From Planctomycetota bacterium (GTDB taxonomy: Bacteria > Planctomycetota > Phycisphaerae > Phycisphaerales > UBA1924): DNA of 64,000 nucleotides. Location of the stretch: the NCBI GenBank assembly GCA_018242605.1, contig JAFEBP010000005.1:644861-708860 (forward strand). The letters run 5' to 3'. Below the pieces are notes generated by a model, which saw only the letters and a list, made by a program, of their open reading frames with translations, did not search any database and was not told where the DNA came from. The position numbers were made by a program, and so were the translations under genes. Of the stretch, positions 51,495 to 59,869 are shown piece by piece (within the stretch, counting starts at the first letter, position 1; each line of letters begins with the position of its first letter).

Positions 51495-51860
51495 ATGCGA
51501 GTCATGGTGATCGTGAAGGCGACCAAGGACAGTGAAGCGGGCGTCATGCCCACGCCCGAACTGCTCCAGCAGATGGGCAAGTTTAACGAGGAACTGATCA
51601 AAGCCGGGATCATGCTCGATGGGGCCGGCCTGAATCCCACTTCCAAAGGAGCACGTGTCCGATTCAGCGGTTCCGCAAGAACCGTCATCAGCGGGCCGTT
51701 CACCGAATCGATGGATTTGATCGCCGGTTACTGGCTCTGGCAGGTCAAGTCGCTGGAAGAGGCGATCGAATGGCTCAAGCGATGCCCTCACCCGCATCCA
51801 GGAAACGACACAGAAGTCGAAATTCGTCCGCTCTTTGAAGAGTCTGATTTCGTCCAGTAA
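51495..51860 (+). CDS. YCII-related (DGPF domain) protein
   Basis: The 121-residue protein has the YCII/DGPF pattern: MRVMVIVKATKDSEAGVMP, MGKFNEELIKAGIMLDGAGL and SGPFTESMDLIAGYWLWQV, ending with RCPHPHPG. The His-Asp pair typical of YciI enzymes is only partly kept. Such proteins are dimeric alpha/beta folds, often linked to ECF sigma factors, but none is nearby. GAAAGGA precedes ATG 51495. It lies 240 bp after DinB. Confidence 0.88.
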   Translation: MRVMVIVKATKDSEAGVMPTPELLQQMGKFNEELIKAGIMLDGAGLNPTSKGARVRFSGSARTVISGPFTESMDLIAGYWLWQVKSLEEAIEWLKRCPHPHPGNDTEVEIRPLFEESDFVQ

Positions 51861-51874
51861 AACTCGCGTGGACC

Positions 51875-51880
51875 TAGGCT
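51875..51880 (+). promoter_or_regulatory. -10 element TAGGCT, leaderless start of the GrpB gene
   Basis: TAGGCT ends 6 nt before ATG 51887 and lies 14 bp after the YCII stop codon. The interposed TGGGGA touches the ATG and is too close for a ribosome site. Confidence 0.4.
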
Positions 51881-51886
51881 TGGGGA

Positions 51887-52432
51887 ATGAGAACTCGGCC
51901 CGCGATTGATCCGGAGGACCTCTGGCGTGCACGGGAACAGATCGTGCTCGCACCCCACGACCCGCGTTGGCTGACGGACGCCGCGGAGGAGTGCCGACGC
52001 ATTGAGCAGGCCTGCGGCCCATTGCTTCTCCGCGTGGTTCATATCGGAAGCACGTCTGTCCCCGGGCTCATCGCCAAGCCGGTGCTTGACCTCATGCCCT
52101 TGGTCAGAAACGTTGAAGACGGGTTCGAGTGCGTTGGCCCGATGCGGGCACTTGGGTATTGGTACGCGGGCGATTTCGGCATCGCGGGACGGCACCTCTT
52201 TGTCAAAGGCTCACCCCGAACACACCACGCTCACATGCTGGTAGAGGGATCGAAGGAAGCCCGGCGGCACATGGCCGTGCGAGATCTGCTGCGTTCGAGC
52301 CCGGAGATGGCCGCGAGGTACGCCGCCTTGAAGCAGTCTCTGGCATTGCGGTTCGTGGACGACCGGGAGGGGTACGCCATGGCCAAGTCGGTGTTTATGC
52401 GAGAGTTGTTCGACCGAGCGGACGTGGAATAG
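51887..52432 (+). CDS. GrpB/UPF0157-family nucleotidyltransferase-fold protein
   Basis: The 181-residue protein has the GrpB signature VVHIGSTSVPGLIAKPVLDLM (GS-T-S-x-PGL-AKP-x-x-D at about 51-64), then DFGIAGRHLFVKGSPRTHHAHM and the helical tail RDLLRSSPEMAARYAALKQSLA. The fold is that of minimal nucleotidyltransferases; substrate unknown, though some members are fused to dephospho-CoA kinase. It begins 26 nt after the YCII gene. Confidence 0.9.
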   Translation: MRTRPAIDPEDLWRAREQIVLAPHDPRWLTDAAEECRRIEQACGPLLLRVVHIGSTSVPGLIAKPVLDLMPLVRNVEDGFECVGPMRALGYWYAGDFGIAGRHLFVKGSPRTHHAHMLVEGSKEARRHMAVRDLLRSSPEMAARYAALKQSLALRFVDDREGYAMAKSVFMRELFDRADVE

Positions 52433-52876
52433 GGGGCCGTACCGGCGCAGGGCGAGGGTTCGGCGCATGCGGCCAGCGGGCGCATCGCAATGCAGGTTAG
52501 CGGATGCGGTACCGCGGTTGCGAATCGTTCATTCGGAAGCTGCCGCAAACTCGGGGTCAATGGCATCGATAATTCTCGGTGAGGCATGATCTGGGCAGGC
52601 GTCCGTAGCCATGCCGTCTTGCCTCATTGACAGGTATCCTCGACCTCGAAGTGGTGAGTGCCTCGATCCACCCCAGCATGCCCCCCGCTAAGTGAATATG
52701 GATATCGGGTATCGCCCAATTTGCATCGAAGTCGAGATTCAAGAGGGTTGTTCCCTTTCCCGGCCCTGCAGAGCATCACACTGCCCGAACGTCACACGTG
52801 ATCGCGCAGAAATCCAGCATATGTCCGTACGGGCATTGCGGAGACCAAGGCGACGACGCCGGACCCATCCGCCGCG
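52433..52876. other. Intergenic region, no supported gene
   Basis: About 440 bp between converging genes. A minus-strand frame of 61 codons (52557-52742, beginning MNLDFDANWAIPDIHIHLAG) has no ribosome site; it might be a fragment of a lost gene. No hairpin terminator is obvious. Confidence 0.4.
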
Positions 52877-53440
52877 TCAGCGCGGCCACCGCCACGCGAA
52901 GATGGCACCGATGATCGCACCGTAAATGATTCCGTCGATAATGTTGGCGACGATGGTGCGCTTGTAAGAGCCCCACCAGATGGAACTCGGGAGGAACGAG
53001 AAGCAATAGGCGAGGATTCCCGCGGTGGCCGCGATCTGGAACACCTTGGCGAACGCCGCGGGGCCAGGAAGCGCGACCCTTGTGAGATAGCCGATCATGA
53101 TGCTGACGACGAGGTGGACGATGAAGGTGCCGACCATCTTGTCGCCCATCGTCAGGGGCGTGTTCCAAACGATAAGGTGTCCGACTGGGCCGTCGTTCAG
53201 AGCCTTCTTGACCTTCTCCGACTCCATCGCCTCTCGGCTGCGAAAGTCCGGGAAGAGATAGTTGCCGGGTTTGATGCCTCGCCTTCGCAGGTCCTCCATG
53301 AATCCGTCCTCGCCCCCTCCGGGAAGATCGATGAAGTCATTCTTGTGATGGAGGAAGGGCATGCCGAATATGGTGGAGACCAACCACACAGCAACGGCTG
53401 AGAGGAGGATCGGGAGCCAGAGGGGGAGCAGGAGTTCCAT
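52877..53440 (-). CDS. Hypothetical inner membrane protein
   Basis: The 187-residue protein has about four TM segments: one at the N-terminus (LLLPLWLPILLSAVAVWLVST), one at about 105-125 (GTFIVHLVVSIMIGYL) and a final pair (IAATAGILAYCFSFLP and IVANIIDGIIYGAIIGAIFAW). Between TM1 and TM2 is a cytoplasmic loop with FPDFRSREAMESEKVKKALN. I do not recognise a named family. AAAGGAAC lies about 6 nt before ATG 53440. Confidence 0.75.
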   Translation of the reverse strand: MELLLPLWLPILLSAVAVWLVSTIFGMPFLHHKNDFIDLPGGGEDGFMEDLRRRGIKPGNYLFPDFRSREAMESEKVKKALNDGPVGHLIVWNTPLTMGDKMVGTFIVHLVVSIMIGYLTRVALPGPAAFAKVFQIAATAGILAYCFSFLPSSIWWGSYKRTIVANIIDGIIYGAIIGAIFAWRWPR

Positions 53441-53647
53441 ATGGTTCCTTTCGAGCTCAAGCGGGGCTGCACCCAATACCCCTTCTGACCGCGGGCTTGG
53501 GACCCGGACCGATGACTGCGACGCGGTCGAGGGTACGCGAGAATCGGACTGAGTCCTTTCAAGGCCACCTCGCTTCTTTTGGCTCGCGACGAGGTCAAAC
53601 CACCGCGTGCAGTGTTCTTGAAAGCGGTCGGCACAGGCCGCGGCACT

Positions 53648-54733
53648 TCATGAGTTCCGACCACCCGCAGTTCGCTCGGCCAATGCCGGTTCGTCGATCG
53701 ACCACCGCCCCACGAAGGAATCCAAGGTGGATTCCGCACCGATAGGCAGGATGAGCATCGGGTCGGTGTGGCCGAAGTCGGCATTGAACAGCACAGGGAT
53801 GCGCGGGTTGTCCAGCACCACGCAGAGCGCGGCGCCGAGTTCAGCACACATACGCGTGGTGTACCCGTATGGCCGGCCCACGACCATTCCCCCGATGTGC
53901 TTCAGGATTCCCGCATCCTTGAGCGTCGCGATATCCCTGGCGACAGCCTCCACTTCGATCGGCTCGTGAACGTTCTTCTCCGCTGACTCCCAGAAGAACA
54001 CCGCGCCCGCGGTGGCGGGAATCTCGTCGATGTTACGTCGAACCATGTCCGCCATGACCTGAAGGCAACCGCCGATCAACCGCCCCTGCGCCTTGCCAGA
54101 TTGAAGCCATTGCCATCCGGAGTTAGACCGCAGGAACCGAGGACGCACAGAATCCTCGCCCGTCATCCAGTCGAGGAACTCATCGGTCCACGATGAGGCC
54201 GCCGCCAACTCACCGACAGCCCTCGTTTCGAAAAGGACTCGCAAGAGATTGTCTCGGGTGAAGGGCAGAACGTCGGGAAACTCCCCCAAACTGGAGAGCA
54301 CGGACGGGCCGTAGAACACGACCAAGCCCGTTCGCCTGTGAACTGCAAGCAGAAGACTGGTGATGTCGGAGTGGCCCATCAGCACCTTGGGGGATTTGCT
54401 AAGCTGCTCATACTGCACATGTGGCAGTACTTCCTGACAGACGAAGTTCCCCCCGATCATCGAGAATACCGCATCCGTGCGGGCGTCCGCGAAGGCGTCA
54501 TTAAGATCGGCCGCCCGTTCTTGCGGAGTCCCGGCGGTCGCGCCCGTCGATTCGAGCGCATGTTGACCCAACCGAACAGTGAGATGGAGTGAACGAAGAA
54601 ATCGGATCGCCCTAAGCAATCTGCCCCTGAGTTCGGGGCGACCCGCAAGTCCGGCGGCCGGGCTGACGAGGCGACAGACCGATCCTCGCCCCAGGCGTGT
54701 AGCCAACAACCGATGAGCGGGTGTCGCCGTCAT
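53648..54733 (-). CDS. S66-family serine peptidase (LD-carboxypeptidase/MccF-like)
   Basis: The 361-residue protein has the S66 fold. The nucleophile is Ser122 in LMGHSDITSLLLA; the Glu is in AVFFWESAEKN and the His in FNADFGHTDPM, completing the Ser-Glu-His triad. Family members are LD-carboxypeptidases that trim murein tetrapeptides, or MccF, which cleaves microcin C-like peptides; the size and the WES motif are closer to MccF. No signal peptide, so it acts in the cytoplasm. ATG 54733 has TATGCT 6 nt upstream and no ribosome site. Confidence 0.9.
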   Translation of the reverse strand: MTATPAHRLLATRLGRGSVCRLVSPAAGLAGRPELRGRLLRAIRFLRSLHLTVRLGQHALESTGATAGTPQERAADLNDAFADARTDAVFSMIGGNFVCQEVLPHVQYEQLSKSPKVLMGHSDITSLLLAVHRRTGLVVFYGPSVLSSLGEFPDVLPFTRDNLLRVLFETRAVGELAAASSWTDEFLDWMTGEDSVRPRFLRSNSGWQWLQSGKAQGRLIGGCLQVMADMVRRNIDEIPATAGAVFFWESAEKNVHEPIEVEAVARDIATLKDAGILKHIGGMVVGRPYGYTTRMCAELGAALCVVLDNPRIPVLFNADFGHTDPMLILPIGAESTLDSFVGRWSIDEPALAERTAGGRNS

Positions 54734-54739
54734 GCCATC

Positions 54740-54745
54740 AGCATA
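54740..54745 (-). promoter_or_regulatory. -10 element TATGCT, leaderless start of the S66 peptidase
   Basis: TATGCT on the minus strand ends 6 nt before ATG 54733, with GATGGC between; no Shine-Dalgarno. Confidence 0.45.
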
Positions 54746-54889
54746 TCGATCCGCCTTGCAGACGGAGGCGTCATGGCGAGAATCTGATCACGTTATCCGA
54801 TCGGCCGGTCACCCGAAGATGTAATGCGACGATCTCAAGAAGCCTTGCGATGCAAGCCGGCGCGAACCCTTGCCCATCCAATACTTCCA

Positions 54890-55285
54890 TCATTTCTTCT
54901 GATGAAGCGGACTGGCCACGTGCTGATCAATCAGGATTGGGTTTCCGTCCGGATCGGTGAGCATCAGGTACGCGGGGCCGGTGGTGGCTTCATCCGCGGC
55001 GGGGTTCGGCGTCAAGCCGAGCGCCTTCAGAGCCCGCTGAATGTCACGCACATCGTCAAAGTCGGTGAGCGTGGCGTTGTTCGTGTCCCAACCGGGGCAG
55101 AACGTCATCATGTTCCGGGGGAACATGCCCTGGAAGAGGCCGACCGTGGCGGTCTCGTTCTGGAGGACGACCCAGTTCTTGGCCTGATCTCCGCCGGTCA
55201 TCCTAAAACCGAGCTTTTCGTAGAACGCACGGGACGCGGCGATGTCCTTGACGGCAAGACTGACCGAGAACTTTCCGAGCCGCAT
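54890..55285 (-). CDS. VOC-family protein
   Basis: The 131-residue single VOC domain begins MRLGKFSVSLAVKDIAASRAFYEKLGF and ends LTDPDGNPILIDQHVASPLHQ. It is the cytoplasmic paralog of the lipid-anchored VOC protein at 46747-47235. Such glyoxalase-like proteins may act in resistance or dioxygenation; substrate unknown. AGGAGA lies 8 nt before ATG 55285, which excludes the frame extension to 55333. Confidence 0.88.
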   Translation of the reverse strand: MRLGKFSVSLAVKDIAASRAFYEKLGFRMTGGDQAKNWVVLQNETATVGLFQGMFPRNMMTFCPGWDTNNATLTDFDDVRDIQRALKALGLTPNPAADEATTGPAYLMLTDPDGNPILIDQHVASPLHQKK

Positions 55286-55834
55286 GTGTGGGTCTCCTGG
55301 TGTATGGCTGGGTCTGGATTCAGTGGCGTGCAACGGCGATCACCCCCACTATACCAACGACGAATCGGATCACTGGCGGTTCCAGGAGAACTTCTCGCTC
55401 AGTGCCACATGCGTGGAAAATCAGATTGACGGTGAGCCTGAGAGTAGCTTGCTACACGGAATTCACATATTGCAAAAATACCGGCTGCACTCTGATGTTC
55501 ACATACGGAGTCATTGACTGGCCTTGCGCAAGCCCATTGAGCCAGCAACCCGCCGCGCCGAACTGAGCAGTCAATTCATCTCCACTGGCGTTGCGCATCG
55601 ATACCACCCTCTCGCCAGCAGGCCGGCCGGCGATGAAACAGCAATGCTGGTGCATCTATGCGAGGCCGGGAATCGGGTCGTGCATCGCCCTGAACTTAGG
55701 CGTGCCGCCAGAGCCGTCTACATCAGGCAGCAGCGACGGGCCGGGGTGCAAGACATGCATGCTACTTGGACATCCCCAAAGCACTCAATCCTTTGGTTGA
55801 AATGCTCAGCGAGGTCAATCTCGCCGCTCTAAAT
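55286..55834. other. Intergenic region, possible gene fragment
   Basis: About 550 bp between the VOC gene and tRNA-Pro. On the minus strand 55452-55655 reads as a 67-codon frame (MHQHCCFIAGRPAGERVV...), lacking a ribosome site. Nothing in it is recognised. Confidence 0.35.
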
Positions 55835-55908
55835 CAGGGTGACAGGATTTGAACCTGCGGCCTTGTGGACCCAAACCACACGCTCTACCAAACTGAGCTA
55901 CACCCTGC
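55835..55908 (-). tRNA. tRNA-Pro (anticodon TGG)
   Basis: A 74-nt cloverleaf without encoded CCA. The 7-bp acceptor stem pairs CAGGGTG with CACCCTG, discriminator A. The D-arm is TAGCTCAGTTTGGTAGAGC; the anticodon stem TGTGG/CCACA encloses loop TTTGGGT with anticodon TGG. The T-arm GCAGGTTCAAATCCTGT is standard. It reads CCA and other proline codons by wobble. Confidence 0.96.
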
Positions 55909-55970
55909 CGGGAGAGAGATCGTAGCGTGCACGTTCGTACGCGGCAGCCATGACTCAGTAGTACGCCGAT

Positions 55971-57128
55971 TCAGCAACCGCCCAGTTCCCAGGCGGTGAA
56001 GAACACCTCAACGTCGGCCCCGTCGATGCCGCCATCGGTATTGACATCAGCGGAGGCGTCGCCCGCTTCCCACGCGGTAAAGAAGGCCTCGACATCCGCG
56101 CCATCGACGCCGCCATCCCCGTTGAAGTCCGCGGGGCAGGCGATGCAGGACTTAACAGAAAGTTGAGCCGCGGCGGTGGTCGCGGAGCCACAGATCGTGG
56201 TGGCCACACACCGGAACCGTATTGCATGCTCCGGGCCTAGGACCAGGCCGTTGGCCTGATCCGCGGCGATCTGCAAAGCCGCCGTGTACGCGCCGCTGAC
56301 CACGCCACCGATGCCGGGAAAGCCTCCATCCCACGCGCTGGTCGGACCGTCGTCGAGATCCACGAACTCGCCCGAACCCGCCGGTGATTCTCGCTGCCAC
56401 TGGTACAGGAACTCCCCCGCGCCACCGAACTCGGCGACAAACGCCACCGCGCCGGTATCGCACACTTCCGCCGCGGCGGGGGTGTTCAGCACGAGCGGCG
56501 CGGCGCATGGATTCAGTTGCACCTGGAGATGGTCCATGGCTAGCGCCTGGTAGTTGGGGTCCCACGCGTTTGGTGATGTACACTTCAAGTACAGCCGATC
56601 GAAGCCCGCTGCGTCATAAAAGCCGACGATGGAACCCATGGGAATGAGCCACTGATCCGCAGTGCTTCCGGAGGAAGCCATCTGACCGTTCCGCCAAGTC
56701 TGCCATTCGATGGTGGCGTTGATGTTGCCCCAGGGATAGGGACCGTAGATCTGGCCGGTGGTCCACCCATTGCCGTACATGAACTCGACGCCGAACATGC
56801 GATGCCCATCGGTGGTGCGCAGCAGAACCCACCCCTGGCTGCCGCCGTACGGAAAGTAGAACGCTCGATCGGAGCCGTTGGCGCCGTGGAACGGATCAAA
56901 GGGCGGCGAGGAGGCTGCTTCGCCGACCCAGCTGTCGCCATCGCACCCGATGAAGAGTCGGTCTTCGACGTAATCGCTGAGCGGCACGCCGTTGACGCTC
57001 AACGCGTTGAAGTTGGCGGAGCGATCGATCGAAGTCACCGCAGCGCCGGATCCCAGAGTGTTGATGGTCTGGGCGGGCGCAAGCGTCGCAGCGACAAGAC
57101 ACAGCAGTGATGCGAGGCTCTTATTCAT
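55971..57128 (-). CDS. Secreted protein with Ig-like domain and dockerin-like tail
   Basis: The 385-residue protein has a signal peptide (MNKSLASLLCLVAATLAPAQ), a roughly 200-residue N-terminal beta domain of unknown type, then an Ig-like domain from about 220 (APLVLNTPAAAEVCDTGAVAF, YQWQRESPAGSGEFVDLDD, YRCVATTICGS-type pattern), and the Cys-bounded tail with two EF-hand-like loops (DFNGDGGVDGADVEAFF, DVNTDGGIDGADVEVFF). The last 170 residues are paralogous to those of the protein encoded just upstream (57178-58839), and the 49-bp spacing suggests cotranscription. AAGGAG lies 7 nt before ATG 57128. Confidence 0.85.
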   Translation of the reverse strand: MNKSLASLLCLVAATLAPAQTINTLGSGAAVTSIDRSANFNALSVNGVPLSDYVEDRLFIGCDGDSWVGEAASSPPFDPFHGANGSDRAFYFPYGGSQGWVLLRTTDGHRMFGVEFMYGNGWTTGQIYGPYPWGNINATIEWQTWRNGQMASSGSTADQWLIPMGSIVGFYDAAGFDRLYLKCTSPNAWDPNYQALAMDHLQVQLNPCAAPLVLNTPAAAEVCDTGAVAFVAEFGGAGEFLYQWQRESPAGSGEFVDLDDGPTSAWDGGFPGIGGVVSGAYTAALQIAADQANGLVLGPEHAIRFRCVATTICGSATTAAAQLSVKSCIACPADFNGDGGVDGADVEAFFTAWEAGDASADVNTDGGIDGADVEVFFTAWELGGC

Positions 57129-57177
57129 CTGGGACTCCTTGAGCGACATGATTGAGCACGCGAATCCCGCCGCTTCA

Positions 57178-58839
57178 TCAGCAGCCGCCGGCTTCCCATG
57201 CCATGAAGAACACCTCGACATCGGTACCGTCCACGCCGCCGTCGGCGTTGACGTCGGCGGCGGTGTCCCCTGCCGCCCAAGCGCCGAAAAATGCTTCCAC
57301 ATCGGCGCCATCAATGCCACCATCGCCGTTGAAATCTGCGGGGCACGTCGAACAAGATTGCACTGTCAACGCCGCGGCGGAGCTGCTCCCGCTTCCGCAG
57401 TCGTTGGTCGCGACGCAGCGGTAGAGTCGAGCGTGAGCGGGACCGAGTTCAAGTCCGTTCGCGGTATCGGGCGCGATCGTGAGCGTCTCAGACTGGCTGC
57501 CGGAGATCAGTGCGCCAATGCCGGCGGCGTTCCCGTCCCAGGATGAGGAAGCGCCGTCCTCAAGCGCCGTGAAATAGCCGGAACCGGGAGATGTTTCTCG
57601 CTCCCATTGGTACGTCTTGGGATCGACGCCGATGGACTCTGCGTGAAAGGCAGCCGCCGCGTTGGAGCATGCGGTGGCCGGCGATGGCTGCGTCGTGAAG
57701 ACGGGCGCGTCGGTGGCAATCCATCTCGCCAAGTAGGGAGCCGACTGGCCGTCTGCGTTGAGGAATCCGCCGCCAGCGAAGATGGAAGAATCGGGCATGA
57801 GTGCCATTCCAATTACGTAGGCGTCCATGCCGGTCCCCATCGCCGACCAGGCCGAGCCATTCCAACGGGCAACCTTTCCGGCGGGCAATCCTCCGGCGTA
57901 AAGGAAATGGCCGCCTGCAACAAGGTCGCCGTTGGGCAGCGGGAGCAAGACGAGCGCCTGGGATTGCAAGCCCGAACCCATGGGGATCCAGCCGGTGGCG
58001 GTGGTCCAACGAGCGATGCGGCTGGCGCTGCTGTTGCCGGCAAAGGTGAATGTACCGCTGGCGATCACATCGCCGTTGGGCATGGTGGTCATCGAGAGCA
58101 CCAGCGCGTTCATGCCCGGGCCCATCGGCGACCAAGCGGAACCGTTCCACTTCGCGACGTTGCGGGAGAGCAGACCGCCTGCTTGCGTAAAGCTCCCTCC
58201 CACCGCCAGGTCCCCGTTCTGCATCACGGTGAGGGCGTACACCACGCCGTTGGGACCGGTGCCCAGAGCCGACCAGGCGCCGTTGCTCCACTTTGCTACT
58301 CGATTGGCGGTAATGCCGCCCGCTTGCGTGAACAGACCGCCCGCGATCAGATCTCCGTTCTGCAAGACGGTCAGCGCGAATGCTTCATTGTTGACACCCG
58401 ATCCCAGGGCGGACCAACGGGTGCCGTTCCACTCGGCAATGTTGTTTGCCGACACGCCTCCCGCCATGGTGAAAATGCCCGAGGCGATGAGGTTTCCATT
58501 TTTCGCGACGACCAGAGCATCGACCGAGCCTTCGATTCCGGACCCCAGCGGGATCCAGGACGTTTCGTTCCACATCGCGATGTTGTTCGCGGGTGTTCCT
58601 CCTGCGGCGGTGAAAATGCCGCCCGCGACAAGCATTTTCGGGCTCGGGCCATCGCCATCGGGATCCCACAGCGTGAGAGCGCCGATACTTGTGGTCGACG
58701 GGTTCGGCCCGGAAATTGTCGGCGTGGAGTGCCAAGCGCCGGGACACTGTGCCGCGGCGGTGCACGTCGAGACGAGGACGGCGGCGAGTGCGGCGAACTT
58801 CACGGTTCGAACGATGTGACGCAGCGCGGTAGTTTGCAT
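57178..58839 (-). CDS. Secreted beta-propeller-like repeat protein with Ig-like domain and dockerin-like tail
   Basis: The 553-residue protein has a signal peptide (about 1-30), then six full repeats of about 48 residues plus a partial one, each of the form (N/R)xxAxWNGxxWxxLGxG...ALxxxxNGDLIAGGxFTxAGG (for example VAKWNGSAWSPMGPGMNALV). These predict a beta-propeller. An Ig-like domain (QWERETSPGSGYFTALEDG) and the double EF-hand-like Cys-bounded tail follow. It is probably surface or extracellular and may bind glycans or protein partners. AAAGGGA precedes ATG 58839. It is the first gene of a two-gene unit with 55971-57128. Confidence 0.87.
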   Translation of the reverse strand: MQTTALRHIVRTVKFAALAAVLVSTCTAAAQCPGAWHSTPTISGPNPSTTSIGALTLWDPDGDGPSPKMLVAGGIFTAAGGTPANNIAMWNETSWIPLGSGIEGSVDALVVAKNGNLIASGIFTMAGGVSANNIAEWNGTRWSALGSGVNNEAFALTVLQNGDLIAGGLFTQAGGITANRVAKWSNGAWSALGTGPNGVVYALTVMQNGDLAVGGSFTQAGGLLSRNVAKWNGSAWSPMGPGMNALVLSMTTMPNGDVIASGTFTFAGNSSASRIARWTTATGWIPMGSGLQSQALVLLPLPNGDLVAGGHFLYAGGLPAGKVARWNGSAWSAMGTGMDAYVIGMALMPDSSIFAGGGFLNADGQSAPYLARWIATDAPVFTTQPSPATACSNAAAAFHAESIGVDPKTYQWERETSPGSGYFTALEDGASSSWDGNAAGIGALISGSQSETLTIAPDTANGLELGPAHARLYRCVATNDCGSGSSSAAALTVQSCSTCPADFNGDGGIDGADVEAFFGAWAAGDTAADVNADGGVDGTDVEVFFMAWEAGGC

Positions 58840-59108
58840 GGCAGGTCCCTTTGACGAGTGGGCAGGGAAGGCACGCGGACGGAACGTGCACGCTCTTCAT
58901 CCCATAGGAGGCAGCATATCCATTTAATAGTACTTATCGATCCAGAAATCCGTTGCTGCCGTACATCGTCCGTACCCTCGGGTACAAGGACTGTCGAAGT
59001 GATATGGCCAAATTCGAACTGCACGGACTTGGCGCGACTGTGTCCCGCGCGTGTGCAACCCTCTTACCCCGATGGCCCCGTGTGCCAGATTCCTGATCGC
59101 CGCGCCCA

Positions 59109-59114
59109 TAACCT
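59109..59114 (+). promoter_or_regulatory. -10 element TAACCT, leaderless start of the SDR gene
   Basis: TAACCT ends 5 nt before ATG 59120, with TGGCC between; no ribosome site. It argues for ATG 59120 over the frame start at 59051. Confidence 0.4.
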
Positions 59115-59119
59115 TGGCC

Positions 59120-59866
59120 ATGACCACTTCGCCTCAACGCATCGCCCTTGTCACCGGCGCCTCCCGCGGCATCGGGAAGGCCATCGCTCTTCGGCTTGCG
59201 AAGGACCAACGTCACGTCGTGCTCGTGAGCCGCACCGAAGGACCGCTGAACGATGTCCGTCATGCGATCGAGCAGGGAGGAGGACAGGCGTCGGTGGTGG
59301 CGGCGGACATCGCCGACGCCAAGGCATGGGCCGCGGCGGTGGAAGCCGTGGCGGACAAGCACGGCCGCCTGGACATTCTGGTCAACAACGCGGGAATCAC
59401 AAAAGACAACCTCTCCCTTCGCATGACGGACGAAGACTGGAACGTGGTGATTTCGACCAACCTGACGTCGGCGTTCGTGGCTATTCGCGCGGCGGCGCGG
59501 CCCATGATGAAGAACCGATTCGGACGGATCGTGAACATCTCTTCAACGTCGGGCGTGGTCGGCAACGCGGGACAGGCGAACTACGCCGCGGCCAAGTCCG
59601 GGCTGATCGGACTCACCAAGACGATCGCACGGGAACTCGGCGGCAAGGGCGTGACGGCGAATGTGATCGCGCCGGGGTTCATCGAAACGGACATGACGCA
59701 CAACCTGCCGCAGCAGGTCAAAGATCAGGTCACAGGAGCGATGGCGGTGAAGCGGTTGGGCACACCCGAAGACATCGCGGCGGCGGTGGCGTACGTCACG
59801 TCGGACGAGGCAGGATTCCTCACCGGGCAGACGATCTGCGTCGACGGTGGCCTCACGATGTGCTGA
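59120..59866 (+). CDS. fabG: 3-oxoacyl-[ACP] reductase, SDR family
   Basis: The 248-residue protein has every FabG landmark: TGASRGIG (12-19), NNAG (89-92), catalytic Ser142, Tyr155 and Lys159 (NISSTSGVV and NYAAAKSG), and the C-terminal ICVDGGLTM. It reduces 3-oxoacyl-ACP with NADPH in fatty-acid elongation. No other fab genes are nearby, so a related SDR role is possible. TANNNT 5 nt upstream sets ATG 59120. The stop codon is 3 nt from the next gene. Confidence 0.92.
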   Translation: MTTSPQRIALVTGASRGIGKAIALRLAKDQRHVVLVSRTEGPLNDVRHAIEQGGGQASVVAADIADAKAWAAAVEAVADKHGRLDILVNNAGITKDNLSLRMTDEDWNVVISTNLTSAFVAIRAAARPMMKNRFGRIVNISSTSGVVGNAGQANYAAAKSGLIGLTKTIARELGGKGVTANVIAPGFIETDMTHNLPQQVKDQVTGAMAVKRLGTPEDIAAAVAYVTSDEAGFLTGQTICVDGGLTMC

Positions 59867-59869
59867 ACC

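Noticed and set aside
50409..52876. Integron-like cassette array (small unrelated genes DinB, YCII, GrpB)
   Set aside because: No convincing attC pairs of core and inverse-core sites flank the genes, and no integrase is present in the window.
57607..58854. 415-codon plus-strand frame
   Set aside because: Antisense to the propeller repeat gene; its apparent repeats merely mirror those of the real protein.
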